Below the pieces are notes generated by a model. That model was not told the DNA's origin, made no database searches, and saw only the letters and a list, made by a program, of their open reading frames with translations. A stretch of DNA of 10,481 bases, from positions 1 to 10,481 of the forward strand of contig DQBD01000082.1 in assembly GCA_003526065.1 (NCBI GenBank), given 5' to 3'. This DNA is from Gammaproteobacteria bacterium (GTDB lineage: Bacteria; Pseudomonadota; Gammaproteobacteria; Immundisolibacterales; Immundisolibacteraceae). This document shows, one piece after another, positions 1-8,862 of the stretch; position 1 is the stretch's first letter, and each line of letters begins with the position of its first letter. The translations under genes were made by a program, and so were the position numbers.

Positions 1-821
1 GCCACGGCCTGCTTGGACAGGTCGTCGTAGATGATCAGCGCATCCTGACCACGGTCGCGGAAGTACTCGCCCATGGTGCAGCCGGAGTAGGCCGACACGT
101 ACTGCATGGCCGCCGACTCGGAGGCCGATGCCGCCACGACGATGGTGTAGTCCATGGCGCCGTGCTGCTCGAGCGCCCGCACCACGTTCTTGATCGACGA
201 CGCCTTCTGGCCGATGGCGACGTAGACGCAGGTCATGTTCTGACCTTTCTGGTTGATGATCGTGTCGATCGCCACCGCGGTCTTGCCGGTCTGGCGATCG
301 CCGATGATCAACTCGCGCTGGCCGCGACCGATCGGCACCATCGAGTCGATGGCCTTCAGACCGGTCTGCACCGGCTGGTCCACCGATTTACGGGCGATCA
401 CGCCCGGCGCCACCTTCTCGATGACGTCCGTCATCTTGGCATTGATCGGACCCTTGCCGTCGATGGGCTGGCCCAGCGCGTTGACGACGCGGCCGACCAG
501 TTCCGGGCCGACCGGCACCTCCAGGATGCGCCCGGTGCACTTGACCGTGTCGCCCTCGGAAATGTGCTCGTACTCGCCGAGGATCACCGCACCGACCGAG
601 TCGCGCTCCAGGTTCAGCGCCAGACCATAGGTCGGCAGGCCGGCCGCGGTGGGCGGGAACTCCAGCATTTCGCCGGCCATGGCGCCGGACAGGCCGTGCA
701 CGCGCACGATGCCGTCGGTGACCGATACCACGGTGCCCTGGTTGACGATGTCGGCCGACGCGCCAAGGCCCTCGATGCGGCTCTTGATCAGATCGGAAAT
801 TTCAGCAGGATTCAGTTGCAT
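1..821 (-). CDS. atpA: ATP synthase F1 subunit alpha, N-terminal 273 codons (cut by window edge)
   Basis: Alpha subunit of the F1 head, which forms the alpha3-beta3 hexamer that makes ATP on the cytoplasmic face of the membrane. The translation opens [18 protein letters not shown], the usual proteobacterial AtpA start. It carries the beta-barrel region ([16 protein letters not shown], about residues 29-44), the stretch [14 protein letters not shown], and the P-loop GDRQTGKT at about residues 174-181 (bases 279-302), followed by IGQKASS. Alpha subunits keep this P-loop although their nucleotide sites are non-catalytic. The ATG at 819-821 is preceded by GGAG with a 6-base spacer. The gene lies 36 bases after the atpH stop and is the last gene visible in the operon; atpG, atpD and atpC would be expected beyond base 1. 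The alpha-specific C-terminal half is outside the window. Confidence 0.98.
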   Translation of the reverse strand, partial: MQLNPAEISDLIKSRIEGLGASADIVNQGTVVSVTDGIVRVHGLSGAMAGEMLEFPPTAAGLPTYGLALNLERDSVGAVILGEYEHISEGDTVKCTGRILEVPVGPELVGRVVNALGQPIDGKGPINAKMTDVIEKVAPGVIARKSVDQPVQTGLKAIDSMVPIGRGQRELIIGDRQTGKTAVAIDTIINQKGQNMTCVYVAIGQKASSIKNVVRALEQHGAMDYTIVVAASASESAAMQYVSAYSGCTMGEYFRDRGQDALIIYDDLSKQAV

Positions 822-857
822 TGCATGCTCCAGAGATGCCACGCGGGGCGGCCGGGA

Positions 858-1391
858 TCAGGCCGTCAGGGCTGTTCTCATCTGTTCCAAACGGGACCGC
901 ACCGAGGCGTCGAGCACCTGGTCGCCCACCACCACCCGCACGCCACCGATCAGGTCACGGTCGACCACCGGCCGCGCTTCGAGCGTACGACCGAAGCGCG
1001 CGGACAGCGTCTGCTCGATCTGCTGCAGCTGCTCGGACGACAGCTCGAACGCACTGTAGACGGTGGCCCGCGCCACTCCGGCGCGCTCGTCCACCAGCGC
1101 CTGAAACTGCCGCGCGATCTCGCCCATCGCCGCCAGGCGGTCGTTCTCGACCACGGTCTGCAGCAGGCCTTGCAGCACTGGGGATACGTCGCCGGGCAAC
1201 GCCGCGAGCACCACTTGCGTGACCTGCTCGACCGACACCTTCGGATTGTCGGCAAAGGCGCGCAGCTGCGTGTCGGCCGTCACCTGTGCCAACTGCTGCA
1301 GGGAAACGACCAGCTCCGCGGCCTGTGCCGGGTCGACCGTGCGGAACAGCGCCTCGGCGTAAGGACGCGCTACGGTGGCAAGCTCGGCCAT
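858..1391 (-). CDS. atpH: ATP synthase F1 subunit delta
   Basis: Delta subunit (the OSCP equivalent), which ties the top of the F1 hexamer to the b-subunit stator. It has 177 residues, the same as E. coli AtpH. The N-terminal helical domain opens MAELATVARPYAEALF, the family's typical start. The C-terminal signature DLIGGVRVVVGDQVLDASV lies at about residues 146-164. Only three bases separate the atpF stop from this ATG, so translation is probably coupled to atpF. The upstream Shine-Dalgarno is weak, which fits coupling. Identity is secure from sequence pattern and from position between b and alpha. Confidence 0.97.
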   Translation of the reverse strand: MAELATVARPYAEALFRTVDPAQAAELVVSLQQLAQVTADTQLRAFADNPKVSVEQVTQVVLAALPGDVSPVLQGLLQTVVENDRLAAMGEIARQFQALVDERAGVARATVYSAFELSSEQLQQIEQTLSARFGRTLEARPVVDRDLIGGVRVVVGDQVLDASVRSRLEQMRTALTA

Positions 1392-1394
1392 GAC

Positions 1395-1865
1395 TTACAG
1401 CTCGGCCTGCAGCTGCGCCAACAGGGTCGCATGCGCGTTGGCATCGACCTCGCGACGCAGGATCTGCTCGGCGCCACGCACCGCCAGATCGGCGACCTGG
1501 CCACGCAGCGCCTCACGCGCCTTGACCAGCTCCTGCTGCGCCTCGGCACGGGCGGCGGCGACGATCTTGCCGCCTTCTTCGGCGGCGCGCGCCTTGGCCT
1601 CTTCGATCATCGACTGCGCCAGCCGCTCGGCGTCGGCCAGCCGCTGGGCCGCGTCGGCCCGCGCCGCAGACAGCTGCTCCTCGACGCGACGGTTGGCGGT
1701 AGCCAGCTCCAAGCGGGCGCGCTCGGCTGCCGACAATCCGTCGGCGATCTTCTGCGTACGCTCGTCGATGGCCTTGGTGATCGGCGGCCACACAAACCGC
1801 ATGGTGAACCACACCAGGACCGCGAAGACGATCGCTTGCAGGAACAGGGTTGCGTTGATATTCAC
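1395..1865 (-). CDS. atpF: ATP synthase Fo subunit b
   Basis: Subunit b, the peripheral stalk; a dimer anchors F1 to the a subunit. It has 156 residues, identical in length to E. coli AtpF. One N-terminal membrane helix spans about residues 5-25 and ends in the FVWPPI hinge (Pro27-Pro28). The rest is a long, charged, Ala-rich coiled coil (about 33-140) and a short C-terminal delta-binding end (LLAQLQAEL). The start is GTG, not ATG: bases 1863-1865 read CAC on the plus strand. AAGGA at 1873-1877 sits 7 bases upstream and supports this start. The gene begins 42 bases after the atpE stop. Confidence 0.97.
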   Translation of the reverse strand: MNINATLFLQAIVFAVLVWFTMRFVWPPITKAIDERTQKIADGLSAAERARLELATANRRVEEQLSAARADAAQRLADAERLAQSMIEEAKARAAEEGGKIVAAARAEAQQELVKAREALRGQVADLAVRGAEQILRREVDANAHATLLAQLQAEL

Positions 1866-1907
1866 AACTCGATCCTTGCGCTCGTGAATGAAGTCAAGAC
1901 GACGGAA

Positions 1908-3071
<1,164 letters not shown>

Positions 3072-3082
<11 letters not shown>

Positions 3083-3599
3083 AGGTTTGGTAAGCCTCTG
3101 CTCGCTTCTCTGATCTATTCCAACGGCCACGCCACAACAGCGCCAGCCAGTAAACCTTGAGGCACGCCACCAGGGCGAGCAACAAAGCCGGCCAGCTCAG
3201 CGCCGCAACGACCCGCGGCGCCAACGCCAGCAACAAAACCGTCAGCGCGAGCTTGACCACCTCCCACACCAACACACGCACCACGCCGAACGACGGCGAA
3301 GCGCCTTCCGGCAGCGGACGCCCGATGCCGTACGCCATCAGGGCAGACGGGAGCACCACGGCACCCGCGCCGTACAGGACCGACCAGGCCACCCCGGTGC
3401 GCCCGAACACGGCCAGCGCCAGCAAGGCCAGCAGCGCGCCAACCGCCGCTTGCGCCAGCACGATGCGCCCCGGCCCAGGCATGGGCTGAGCGTCACGCAA
3501 CGCCTGCGCCTGCTCAGCCGTCAGCGGCGGCCCAAACTCTTCGGCCGCCTGCGCTGCCTCGTCATCCGCCCACGCGGCACTGTTGGAACGTTCGGACAT
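3072..3599 (-). CDS. atpI: ATP synthase accessory protein AtpI (subunit I)
   Basis: First gene of the atp operon. The family is not part of the mature enzyme; it is implicated in assembly of the c ring. The protein has 175 residues: a hydrophilic, acidic, Ala/Gln-rich N-terminal tail (1-45), then four membrane helices at about 46-66, 70-92, 105-128 and 133-156, and a basic C-terminus. Helix 3 carries Glu113 and Lys116 in VWEVVKLALTVLLL, resembling the charged pattern in AtpI helices. The call rests on this topology and its position before atpB; the primary sequence is weakly conserved in the family. The ATG at 3597-3599 was preferred over a TTG 33 bases upstream, although neither has a clear Shine-Dalgarno. 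Confidence 0.85.
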
Positions 3600-3668
3600 G
3601 GCTGGACTGCATCCGGCCACAGACTGACCCAACCAGACACGCCCGAGGGCGCGATGGTGATCCAGCGA

Positions 3669-3682
3669 CCAGCGCTTGCTGG
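3669..3682 (-). other. Small hairpin in the atp leader RNA
   Basis: A perfect 5-base-pair inverted repeat (CCAGC, 4-base loop, GCTGG) lies about 12-25 bases downstream of the predicted atp transcription start. It could stabilise the 5' end of the mRNA. A stem this short can occur by chance in G+C-rich DNA. Confidence 0.25.
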
Positions 3683-3700
3683 AGTCAAAAAACGGCCGGC

Positions 3701-3729
3701 ATTATAGGCGCCGCGCCGCCCTCAAACAA
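3701..3729 (-). promoter_or_regulatory. Sigma70-type promoter of the atp operon
   Basis: On the minus strand there is a perfect -10 box, TATAAT (3701-3706), a 17-base spacer, and a partial -35 box, TTGTTT (3724-3729, three of six consensus bases). Initiation is expected near 3693-3694, giving a leader of about 95 bases before the atpI ATG. The discriminator after the -10 box is entirely G+C (GCCGGCCG, 3693-3700) and is followed by six T residues (3687-3692). G+C-rich discriminators are known in E. coli to go with stringent, growth-rate-dependent control, so such control is a possibility here. A TATAAT is rare by chance in DNA this rich in G+C. Confidence 0.65.
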
Positions 3730-3775
3730 GGCGCCCGGGGATGTCGACGTTCGGCCTCCGGATAACATCGAAAGT

Positions 3776-3781
3776 AGGAGG
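3776..3781 (+). promoter_or_regulatory. Consensus Shine-Dalgarno of the 93-residue membrane protein gene
   Basis: AGGAGG lies six bases before the ATG at 3788, a near-ideal ribosome binding site. It is the main evidence, besides the sequence itself, that this small frame is a translated gene. A possible -10 box, GATAAC (3761-3766), lies just upstream but has no convincing -35 box. Confidence 0.7.
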
Positions 3782-3787
3782 TCTCGC

Positions 3788-4069
3788 ATGAGCATTTCTA
3801 TCTGGCACGTCGTGATCGGCTTTTTCTTCAGTAACGGCCTGCCACACTTCATCGCCGGCGTTGCCGGCAAGCGGTTTCGCTCGCCGCTGGGTGCGAATTC
3901 GTCGGCGCGTGTCAATCTGGTGTGGGGCTTGATCAATTTTGTGCTCGGCACCGCACTGGTGCTGTGGCGTTCACCGACCCCCGATTGGCTGGGCTTTCTG
4001 GTCGCCTACTGGCTTATCGTTGCCATGTTCGGGTTTGGCATCAACCACTTCAAGGGCGAGGACTTCTGA
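3788..4069 (+). CDS. Small uncharacterised membrane protein
   Basis: A 93-residue protein with no function I can assign. It has about three hydrophobic segments: residues 4-22, 42-60 and 67-86. The first segment runs into an NGLPHFIAG motif (from about residue 16), and a basic loop follows (KRFRSPLGANSSARVN). The second segment opens LVWGLINFVLG and the C-terminus is polar (NHFKGEDF). The pattern NG-hydrophobic-PHF, then a basic 'SPLG' loop, then N-x2-WG-x2-NF resembles small hypothetical membrane proteins I recall from other bacteria, so it is probably a real conserved family and not a chance frame. It stands alone, divergent from the atp operon and convergent with the ABC cassette. Its amino acid make-up (Phe/Trp/Gly-rich) and strong ribosome binding site both argue for a real gene. 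Confidence 0.8.
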   Translation: MSISIWHVVIGFFFSNGLPHFIAGVAGKRFRSPLGANSSARVNLVWGLINFVLGTALVLWRSPTPDWLGFLVAYWLIVAMFGFGINHFKGEDF

Positions 4070-4100
4070 CACGACGACGCGTTAGCAGGCCGTTCACGGA

Positions 4101-4125
4101 GCCGCCGGCCGTCGGTGCCGGCGGC
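4101..4125. terminator. G+C-rich inverted repeat between convergent genes
   Basis: GCCGCCGGC (4101-4109) pairs perfectly with GCCGGCGGC (4117-4125) around a 7-base loop. It lies between the stop of the small membrane protein gene (4069) and the stop of the DUF4340 gene (4135), where a shared bidirectional terminator would be expected. No T run follows on either strand, so it is not a canonical intrinsic terminator. It may instead slow polymerase or protect 3' ends. Confidence 0.45.
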
Positions 4126-4134
4126 CCGTCCGGG

Positions 4135-5226
4135 TCAGCGACCCGGCGGCACGGGCGGGCGGTGGCTGTCGGCGGATGCACCCTCATCCGCTTCCGGGGG
4201 CTCGAGCAGATCGTCGAGCCGTGGCGTAAATGACGCGGCCGTGTGCGGCGGCACCACGAATACCCAGTCCGCCAATTCCTCGTTGAGCTGCTCGGCGCGC
4301 GGCGCCACCGCCTGGCGCTGGTCGGCGCTTGCATCGGCGACCACCGTCGCCGCCAGGCGCACGTGCGGCACACCGCCCAGCTGCAGCACGCTGGCCGTGA
4401 CGCTGAGGCCGTCGAAGGTATCGAACGTCACCTGCACCGCATCGCTCCAGTCACCGGCCACCTCGTCCGGTTTGAACACGTTCTGCAGTGGCAGGTTCTG
4501 CAACCCATAGGCGACCCCCCCGACACCCGAGGCGCGCGGCTGACGACCGTCGGGCACCGCCTGCAGCGTGAAATCCTCACCCGCCGCGTCGCGCGTGATC
4601 AGCAGCGCTGGCTCCTGCGCCCGCGCCACCCGGACCTGGCGCACCTGGTCCTGCGGCAGGTTCACAACCTCTTCGCGAAGCCACAGCGAAGGCGTTCGCT
4701 GCACGTCGGCCTTGCCCTCTGCCAACCAGGTCTGGTTCTCATCCGGCACGCGCAGGTACACCTGGCGCGGCCCCTGGCCGGCAGCCGCGCGGGGCTTGCC
4801 CAGCAGCACCTGCGCCAACACACCGTCGTTCTCGCCCAAGACGCGAACCAGCACACCGCGCCCCGTCGACGCATCCGGCAGGTTCAGATCGAGGGCCGCA
4901 TGCCGCTGGGGGTCCGCGGTGCGCGGCTCGATCAAGGTCAGGCCGGCCAGGTCCTCGAGCAGCACCCGAACCTTGCTGGGCGAAGCGGGAAAGTCGTGCT
5001 TCTCCGCCACCCGCCAGTGCGCGTCCTTGCCGTGCAGCGTGACCCGGCCGGCGGCAGACACAATCTCGATACGGCGCACGCCCGCCGCCTGCGCGGGCAA
5101 CTGCGGGAACAACGGCGCGTCGCGGGCGACGAGGCGTCCGCGTTCGCTGGCATCGCGCACCGCCCATACGGCCAGCAGCACCAGCGCAAGGGTGGCGCCA
5201 GCCAGAATCCATCTACTGCGTGACAT
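4135..5226 (-). CDS. DUF4340-type membrane-anchored protein of the Gld-like ABC cassette
   Basis: A 363-residue protein, last gene of the ABC cassette. One N-terminal membrane helix (about 6-24) is followed by a large soluble part that should lie outside the cytoplasmic membrane. The soluble part repeats a beta-rich pattern: GVRRIEIVSAAGRVTLHGKDAHWRVAEKHDFPASPSKVRVLLEDLAGL (49-95) is typical of DUF4340. Later segments (LQNLPLQNVF, VTFDTFDGLSV, WVFVVPPHTA) fit the same family. The C-terminus is acidic and Pro-rich. The ATG at 5224-5226 was chosen because GGAG (5233-5236) lies six bases upstream; the start overlaps the preceding gene's stop by 14 bases. Function is unknown. Co-transcription with a GldG-like protein suggests the two act together. 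The family call is from memory of its pattern, not a search. Confidence 0.82.
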   Translation of the reverse strand: MSRSRWILAGATLALVLLAVWAVRDASERGRLVARDAPLFPQLPAQAAGVRRIEIVSAAGRVTLHGKDAHWRVAEKHDFPASPSKVRVLLEDLAGLTLIEPRTADPQRHAALDLNLPDASTGRGVLVRVLGENDGVLAQVLLGKPRAAAGQGPRQVYLRVPDENQTWLAEGKADVQRTPSLWLREEVVNLPQDQVRQVRVARAQEPALLITRDAAGEDFTLQAVPDGRQPRASGVGGVAYGLQNLPLQNVFKPDEVAGDWSDAVQVTFDTFDGLSVTASVLQLGGVPHVRLAATVVADASADQRQAVAPRAEQLNEELADWVFVVPPHTAASFTPRLDDLLEPPEADEGASADSHRPPVPPGR

Positions 5227-7090
5227 GGCTATCTCCACGACGACCGCGGCCACGCGTCAGCAGCACCAACGCGGCGGCGAACGCGATCAGCAGCGGCACA
5301 AGGCCAATGTTGATGAATTTCAGGCGCGCCTCGAGCCGGTCGATGTCCTGCCGCAACTGGTGACGCACCTCGCGCAACTCGCGGCGCAGACGCACGCGCT
5401 CGTCCTGGAAGCGAGCGACCTCGCGCTGCTGCTCGGCACTCAGCAGGGGCCCGCCGTCGTCGGCGCGGTTGGCCTGCAGTTGCGCCAGCTTCTGCTCGGT
5501 CTGCTGCAACTGGGCCTGCAAGCGTTGCTCGGCCGCCCGGAACTCCTCCTGCGCGGCGCGGTTCATGGCCTGCACCACGGTGAACGGCCGGGCATAGGTG
5601 CCCTGCGAGCGCACGCTGATGAGGTCGTCACTGCCGGTCAGGTTGTCCACCATGTTGATGAACAGCGCGCCGTTGTCCGCAAACGGCTCGACCATGCGCG
5701 TGCCGCGAAACTCGGAGACACGGGCCCAAAAGCGGTCGTAGATGAAGTCGGCGTCAGCCACCAGAATCAGGTTGGCCGGCGTCGCCGATTCGGCGAGGAC
5801 CGTCTGCGGCGCCTCCGCGTCTTCCGGCACGCCCTCTGGAAAGGCCGTTTTGAGTGTCCCCTGTACGCGGGCGGCCAGCGCGTAGACGTCCCCGGACGGC
5901 GTGAACTCGCGCAGCAATGCGGCCGGGTCCGGCTTGTCCAGGCCCTCGGTGACGAACAGCATGGACTGCGCGCTCGAGGAAATCAGCGGCGTGAACTCGG
6001 TGTCGGCATCGGGCAGTGCCGCCAGCGCGCCGACGGTGTTCATGTACATCTGGCTCAGGCGGCCGGTCACCAGGTCATCCGCGTTGAAGTGCGGCGCCTG
6101 AAGGTCCAGCCACAGCAAGTATTCCTGTGGCGGTGCGTCGTCGCGGAACGACACCAGCCGGGCCGCCTCGCGGTCCCCGACCACCCCTCCGGCCATCTGC
6201 ACGCCCCAGGCGGCCAACAACGGCCCCAGGTCGGAGCCGGTCTTGGGCAGCGTCATGGTCGGCATGACGGGGTCACGCGGTGGCGCCTCGATGTCGCTGT
6301 ACGGGTCCAGCAGCGCCAGTACGCGCCCGCTGCGCAGGGCGTACTGGTCGATGGCGAACTGCGTGGCCGGCGACAGTTCTTTTGGATGAATCAGGATCAA
6401 AAGGTCGACGTCGTCGGGAATGGTCTTCTCGAAGGTCGACAGCACGCGCACTTCGAACAGCTCGCGCAGCTGCTCGATCACCGCCCACGGCGGTTGCTGC
6501 TGGCGCGTCATCGGCGCCAGCGAGCCGTTGACCGGCAACGAACTCATCACCGCCACCACCGGCCGACCGGGCGCGTTGAGCTTGTAGATCATGCGCGTCA
6601 GGTCGTACTCGAGCGTGTCCTCGGCGCTCGGCGACAGGAAGGGGATGACCTCCTCGCCGTCGGTGCTGTTGGTACCGGCAATGCCGAAGTACGCGTTCTC
6701 GCCACCGGCCCCACCCAGCGGCAGGCCACGCAGACCAAACTGCACCGCCCTGTCTTCGGCGTCCGAGAATGGCTCGGGGTCGATCACACGCACCGTCAGC
6801 TTGCCGTCGGAGCGTTGCGTGTACTCACGCAGCAGCGCCTTCACGCGCGTCGCATAGGCCTGCATCTGCGGCACATCGCGCAGTGCCTGGTCCGAGAAAA
6901 AGAGGTTCAGGGTGATCGGCTCGTCCAGTTTCTCCAGAACGGCCTGTGAGCCTTCACTGAGGGTGTACAGCTGGTTCTGCGTCATGTCCAGCCGCCAGCC
7001 GCCGAACACCGTGACGGCCAGTATGTTGACTGCCAGCAGCAGTACCACGGCCAGCACCAGGCTGCCGGTGGAAAGGATTCCGCGTCGCAT
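5213..7090 (-). CDS. GldG-like ABC transporter auxiliary protein
   Basis: A 625-residue protein with one membrane helix at each end (about 10-30 and 593-612) and a large body between them that is expected to lie in the periplasm. After helix 1 comes WRLDMTQNQLYTLSEGSQAVL (32-52), the hallmark of GldG-like proteins, then RVIDPEPFSDAEDRAVQFGL (101-120) and EYDLTRMIYKL (161-171). The middle resembles the ABC_transp_aux domain (PF09822 by my recollection). NGALFINMVDNLTGSDDLISVRS lies toward the end. Residues about 513-592 form a Gln/Glu/Arg-rich coiled coil just before the last helix. AGGAG (7098-7102) lies seven bases before the ATG. The gene starts 21 bases after the permease stop. In Bacteroidetes GldG belongs to the gliding/secretion ABC complex; gliding is not implied here. 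Confidence 0.88.
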   Translation of the reverse strand: MRRGILSTGSLVLAVVLLLAVNILAVTVFGGWRLDMTQNQLYTLSEGSQAVLEKLDEPITLNLFFSDQALRDVPQMQAYATRVKALLREYTQRSDGKLTVRVIDPEPFSDAEDRAVQFGLRGLPLGGAGGENAYFGIAGTNSTDGEEVIPFLSPSAEDTLEYDLTRMIYKLNAPGRPVVAVMSSLPVNGSLAPMTRQQQPPWAVIEQLRELFEVRVLSTFEKTIPDDVDLLILIHPKELSPATQFAIDQYALRSGRVLALLDPYSDIEAPPRDPVMPTMTLPKTGSDLGPLLAAWGVQMAGGVVGDREAARLVSFRDDAPPQEYLLWLDLQAPHFNADDLVTGRLSQMYMNTVGALAALPDADTEFTPLISSSAQSMLFVTEGLDKPDPAALLREFTPSGDVYALAARVQGTLKTAFPEGVPEDAEAPQTVLAESATPANLILVADADFIYDRFWARVSEFRGTRMVEPFADNGALFINMVDNLTGSDDLISVRSQGTYARPFTVVQAMNRAAQEEFRAAEQRLQAQLQQTEQKLAQLQANRADDGGPLLSAEQQREVARFQDERVRLRRELREVRHQLRQDIDRLEARLKFINIGLVPLLIAFAAALVLLTRGRGRRGDSHVTQ

Positions 7091-7111
7091 GCTTTCTCTC
7101 CTGCTGGCCGC

Positions 7112-7849
7112 TCAGCCGGCGGCCTTCTTGGCTTCCACCAGCACCGTGTTGGCGTACAGCCACACGCCGATCATGCTGGCGAAGTAGACGATGTCCGGCA
7201 ACTCGATGACGCCCGCCTGAATAGCCTCGAAATGGCGCAGGAAACTCAACGAGGCCACTGCCTGCGTCAGCCAGGCCGGCGCCCAGGCGGCGAAGAAATC
7301 GAGCACGATCGGCAGGCCGCTGACGATGAAAAGGAAACTCACCACCACCGTCAGCACGAAGGCGATCACCTGATTCTTGGTCAGTACCGACAGACAGGCG
7401 CCGATGGCCAGGTAAGCGCCCGCCATCAGCAGGCTGCCCAGATAGCCGGCCACGATCGCGCCGTGATCCGGGTCTCCCAGGTAACTGACGGTGATCCAGA
7501 TCGGAAACGTCAGCGCCAACGCCACCGCCGTGAACAACCAGGCAGCCAGGAATTTGCCGACCACGGCCTGACCGGTGGTGAGCGGCAGTGTCATCAACAG
7601 TTCCAGCGTGCCGGTCTTGCGCTCCTCGGCCCACAGGCGCATCGCCACCGGTGGAATGAGCACCAGGTACAGGTAGGGGTGGAACTGGAAAAAGGGCAGC
7701 AGGTCAGCCTGCCCCCGCGCAAAGAACTGACCCAGGTAAAACGTGAAAATCCCGTTCATGAACAGGAAGATCACGATAAACACGTAGGCCAGCGGCGTGA
7801 GGAAATACGCGGCCAGCTCGCGCCGCATCACAGTCAACATGGCATTCAT
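7112..7849 (-). CDS. ABC-2 type permease (GldF-like)
   Basis: A 245-residue integral membrane protein, the permease half of an ABC transporter. About six membrane helices can be read: roughly 18-40, 58-70, 100-122, 134-155, 161-183 and 217-238. The motif AEERKTGTLELLMTLPLTTGQAVVGKF (74-100) after helix 2 is the typical ABC-2 coupling region. The start overlaps the ATPase stop in an ATGA (7846-7849), a sign of translational coupling. A GGGAG eight bases upstream supports the first ATG over a second one nine bases later. The size and neighbours match GldF-type permeases. The substrate cannot be told from the sequence. Confidence 0.9.
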   Translation of the reverse strand: MNAMLTVMRRELAAYFLTPLAYVFIVIFLFMNGIFTFYLGQFFARGQADLLPFFQFHPYLYLVLIPPVAMRLWAEERKTGTLELLMTLPLTTGQAVVGKFLAAWLFTAVALALTFPIWITVSYLGDPDHGAIVAGYLGSLLMAGAYLAIGACLSVLTKNQVIAFVLTVVVSFLFIVSGLPIVLDFFAAWAPAWLTQAVASLSFLRHFEAIQAGVIELPDIVYFASMIGVWLYANTVLVEAKKAAG

Positions 7850-8802
7850 GAGCGGGTCTCCCGGCCGGCCACGGCATGGGTCAGGTTCCGGAACACGTCG
7901 TCCAAACGACCGGCTTCCACGTACAACTCTTCGGCTTGCAGGCCAGCGCCGCTGAGCGCGTCGCCGACCGCCGCCAGGATGCTGCGGCCATGGCTGGCCA
8001 GCAGGCGCAGGCGATCACCCGCCTCATCCAGCACCTCCACACGCGCCACACCGGGCACGGCAGCCAGCCGCTCGCGCAGGTCCGGCGGTCCGTCCCGCAC
8101 CACCAGCACCACGGCGTTGTGATACTCGGAGCGACTGGCCAGCTCGGCCGGCCGGCCGTCGGCCAGCAGCCGACCGCCGGCGATGATCACGGCGCGACTG
8201 CAGATGGCCTCGACCTCTTCGAGAATGTGGGTGGAAATGATGATGGCCTTGTCCGCGGCGATGTCGCGGATCAGTTCGCGCACCTCGTGCTTCTGGTTCG
8301 GGTCCAGGCCGTCGGTCGGCTCGTCCAGGATCAGCACCGGCGGGTCGTGAAGGATGGCCTGCGCCAATCCGACACGACGCTTGAAACCCTTGGACAGGGT
8401 ATCGATCGCCTGGTCCAGCACGCCGCGCAGCGCCATGCGGTCCACCACGGCATCGATGCGTCGATGCCGCTCGGCCGGCTCCAGCCCACGTACGCTGGCA
8501 ATGAAATCCAGAAACCGCCGCGGCGTCATGTCGCCGTACAGCGGCGCACCCTCCGGCAGGTAGCCGATGGCCGCCTTGATGGCCAGCGGCTGCTGCGACA
8601 GCGCCATGCCGCACACCTCGACCTCGCCGGATGTCGGCTCCAGATACCCCGTGATCATCTTCATGGTGGTGGACTTGCCGGCGCCGTTTGGCCCCAGAAA
8701 ACCCACCACCTCGCCGCTGCCGACGCTGAACGACAGGTCGTCCACCGCCCGCAAGCCACCGAAATCCTTGGTCAGCTGTCTGACCGTGATGCCTGGCTGC
8801 AT
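7846..8802 (-). CDS. ABC transporter ATP-binding protein (GldA-like, ABC-2 family)
   Basis: The ATPase subunit that drives the adjacent permease; 318 residues, one nucleotide-binding domain plus a C-terminal extension of about 90 residues. Numbered from the chosen ATG: Walker A GPNGAGKST at 37-45, signature LSKGFKRRVG at 136-145, Walker B VLILDE at 156-161, D-loop GLD at 165-167, and switch His192 in STHILEE. The Q-loop position reads GYLPEG, with Glu where many ABC ATPases have Gln; I recall LPE as common in this subfamily. All catalytic motifs are intact. The ATG at 8800-8802 is preceded by GAGG (8810-8813) at a 7-base spacing; a further upstream start would add ten unrelated residues. It is the first gene of the cassette. 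Confidence 0.93.
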   Translation of the reverse strand: MQPGITVRQLTKDFGGLRAVDDLSFSVGSGEVVGFLGPNGAGKSTTMKMITGYLEPTSGEVEVCGMALSQQPLAIKAAIGYLPEGAPLYGDMTPRRFLDFIASVRGLEPAERHRRIDAVVDRMALRGVLDQAIDTLSKGFKRRVGLAQAILHDPPVLILDEPTDGLDPNQKHEVRELIRDIAADKAIIISTHILEEVEAICSRAVIIAGGRLLADGRPAELASRSEYHNAVVLVVRDGPPDLRERLAAVPGVARVEVLDEAGDRLRLLASHGRSILAAVGDALSGAGLQAEELYVEAGRLDDVFRNLTHAVAGRETRS

Positions 8803-8862
8803 GCGCCCCCCTCTGACACAAATTCTGTCCACCGCCGGTCGCGGCAGGCCAAAAGGCCCGGC

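Noticed and set aside
4568..6949. Plus-strand open frame of 793 codons
   Set aside because: It is antisense to the DUF4340 and GldG-like genes, crosses their junction, and has a low-complexity Arg/His/Gln-rich translation. The minus-strand genes have clear motifs and ribosome binding sites.
8847..8858. GGCC-AAAA-GGCC palindrome upstream of the ABC ATPase
   Set aside because: A 4-base stem is expected often by chance at this base composition, and the T run on the other strand is better explained as part of the promoter layout.
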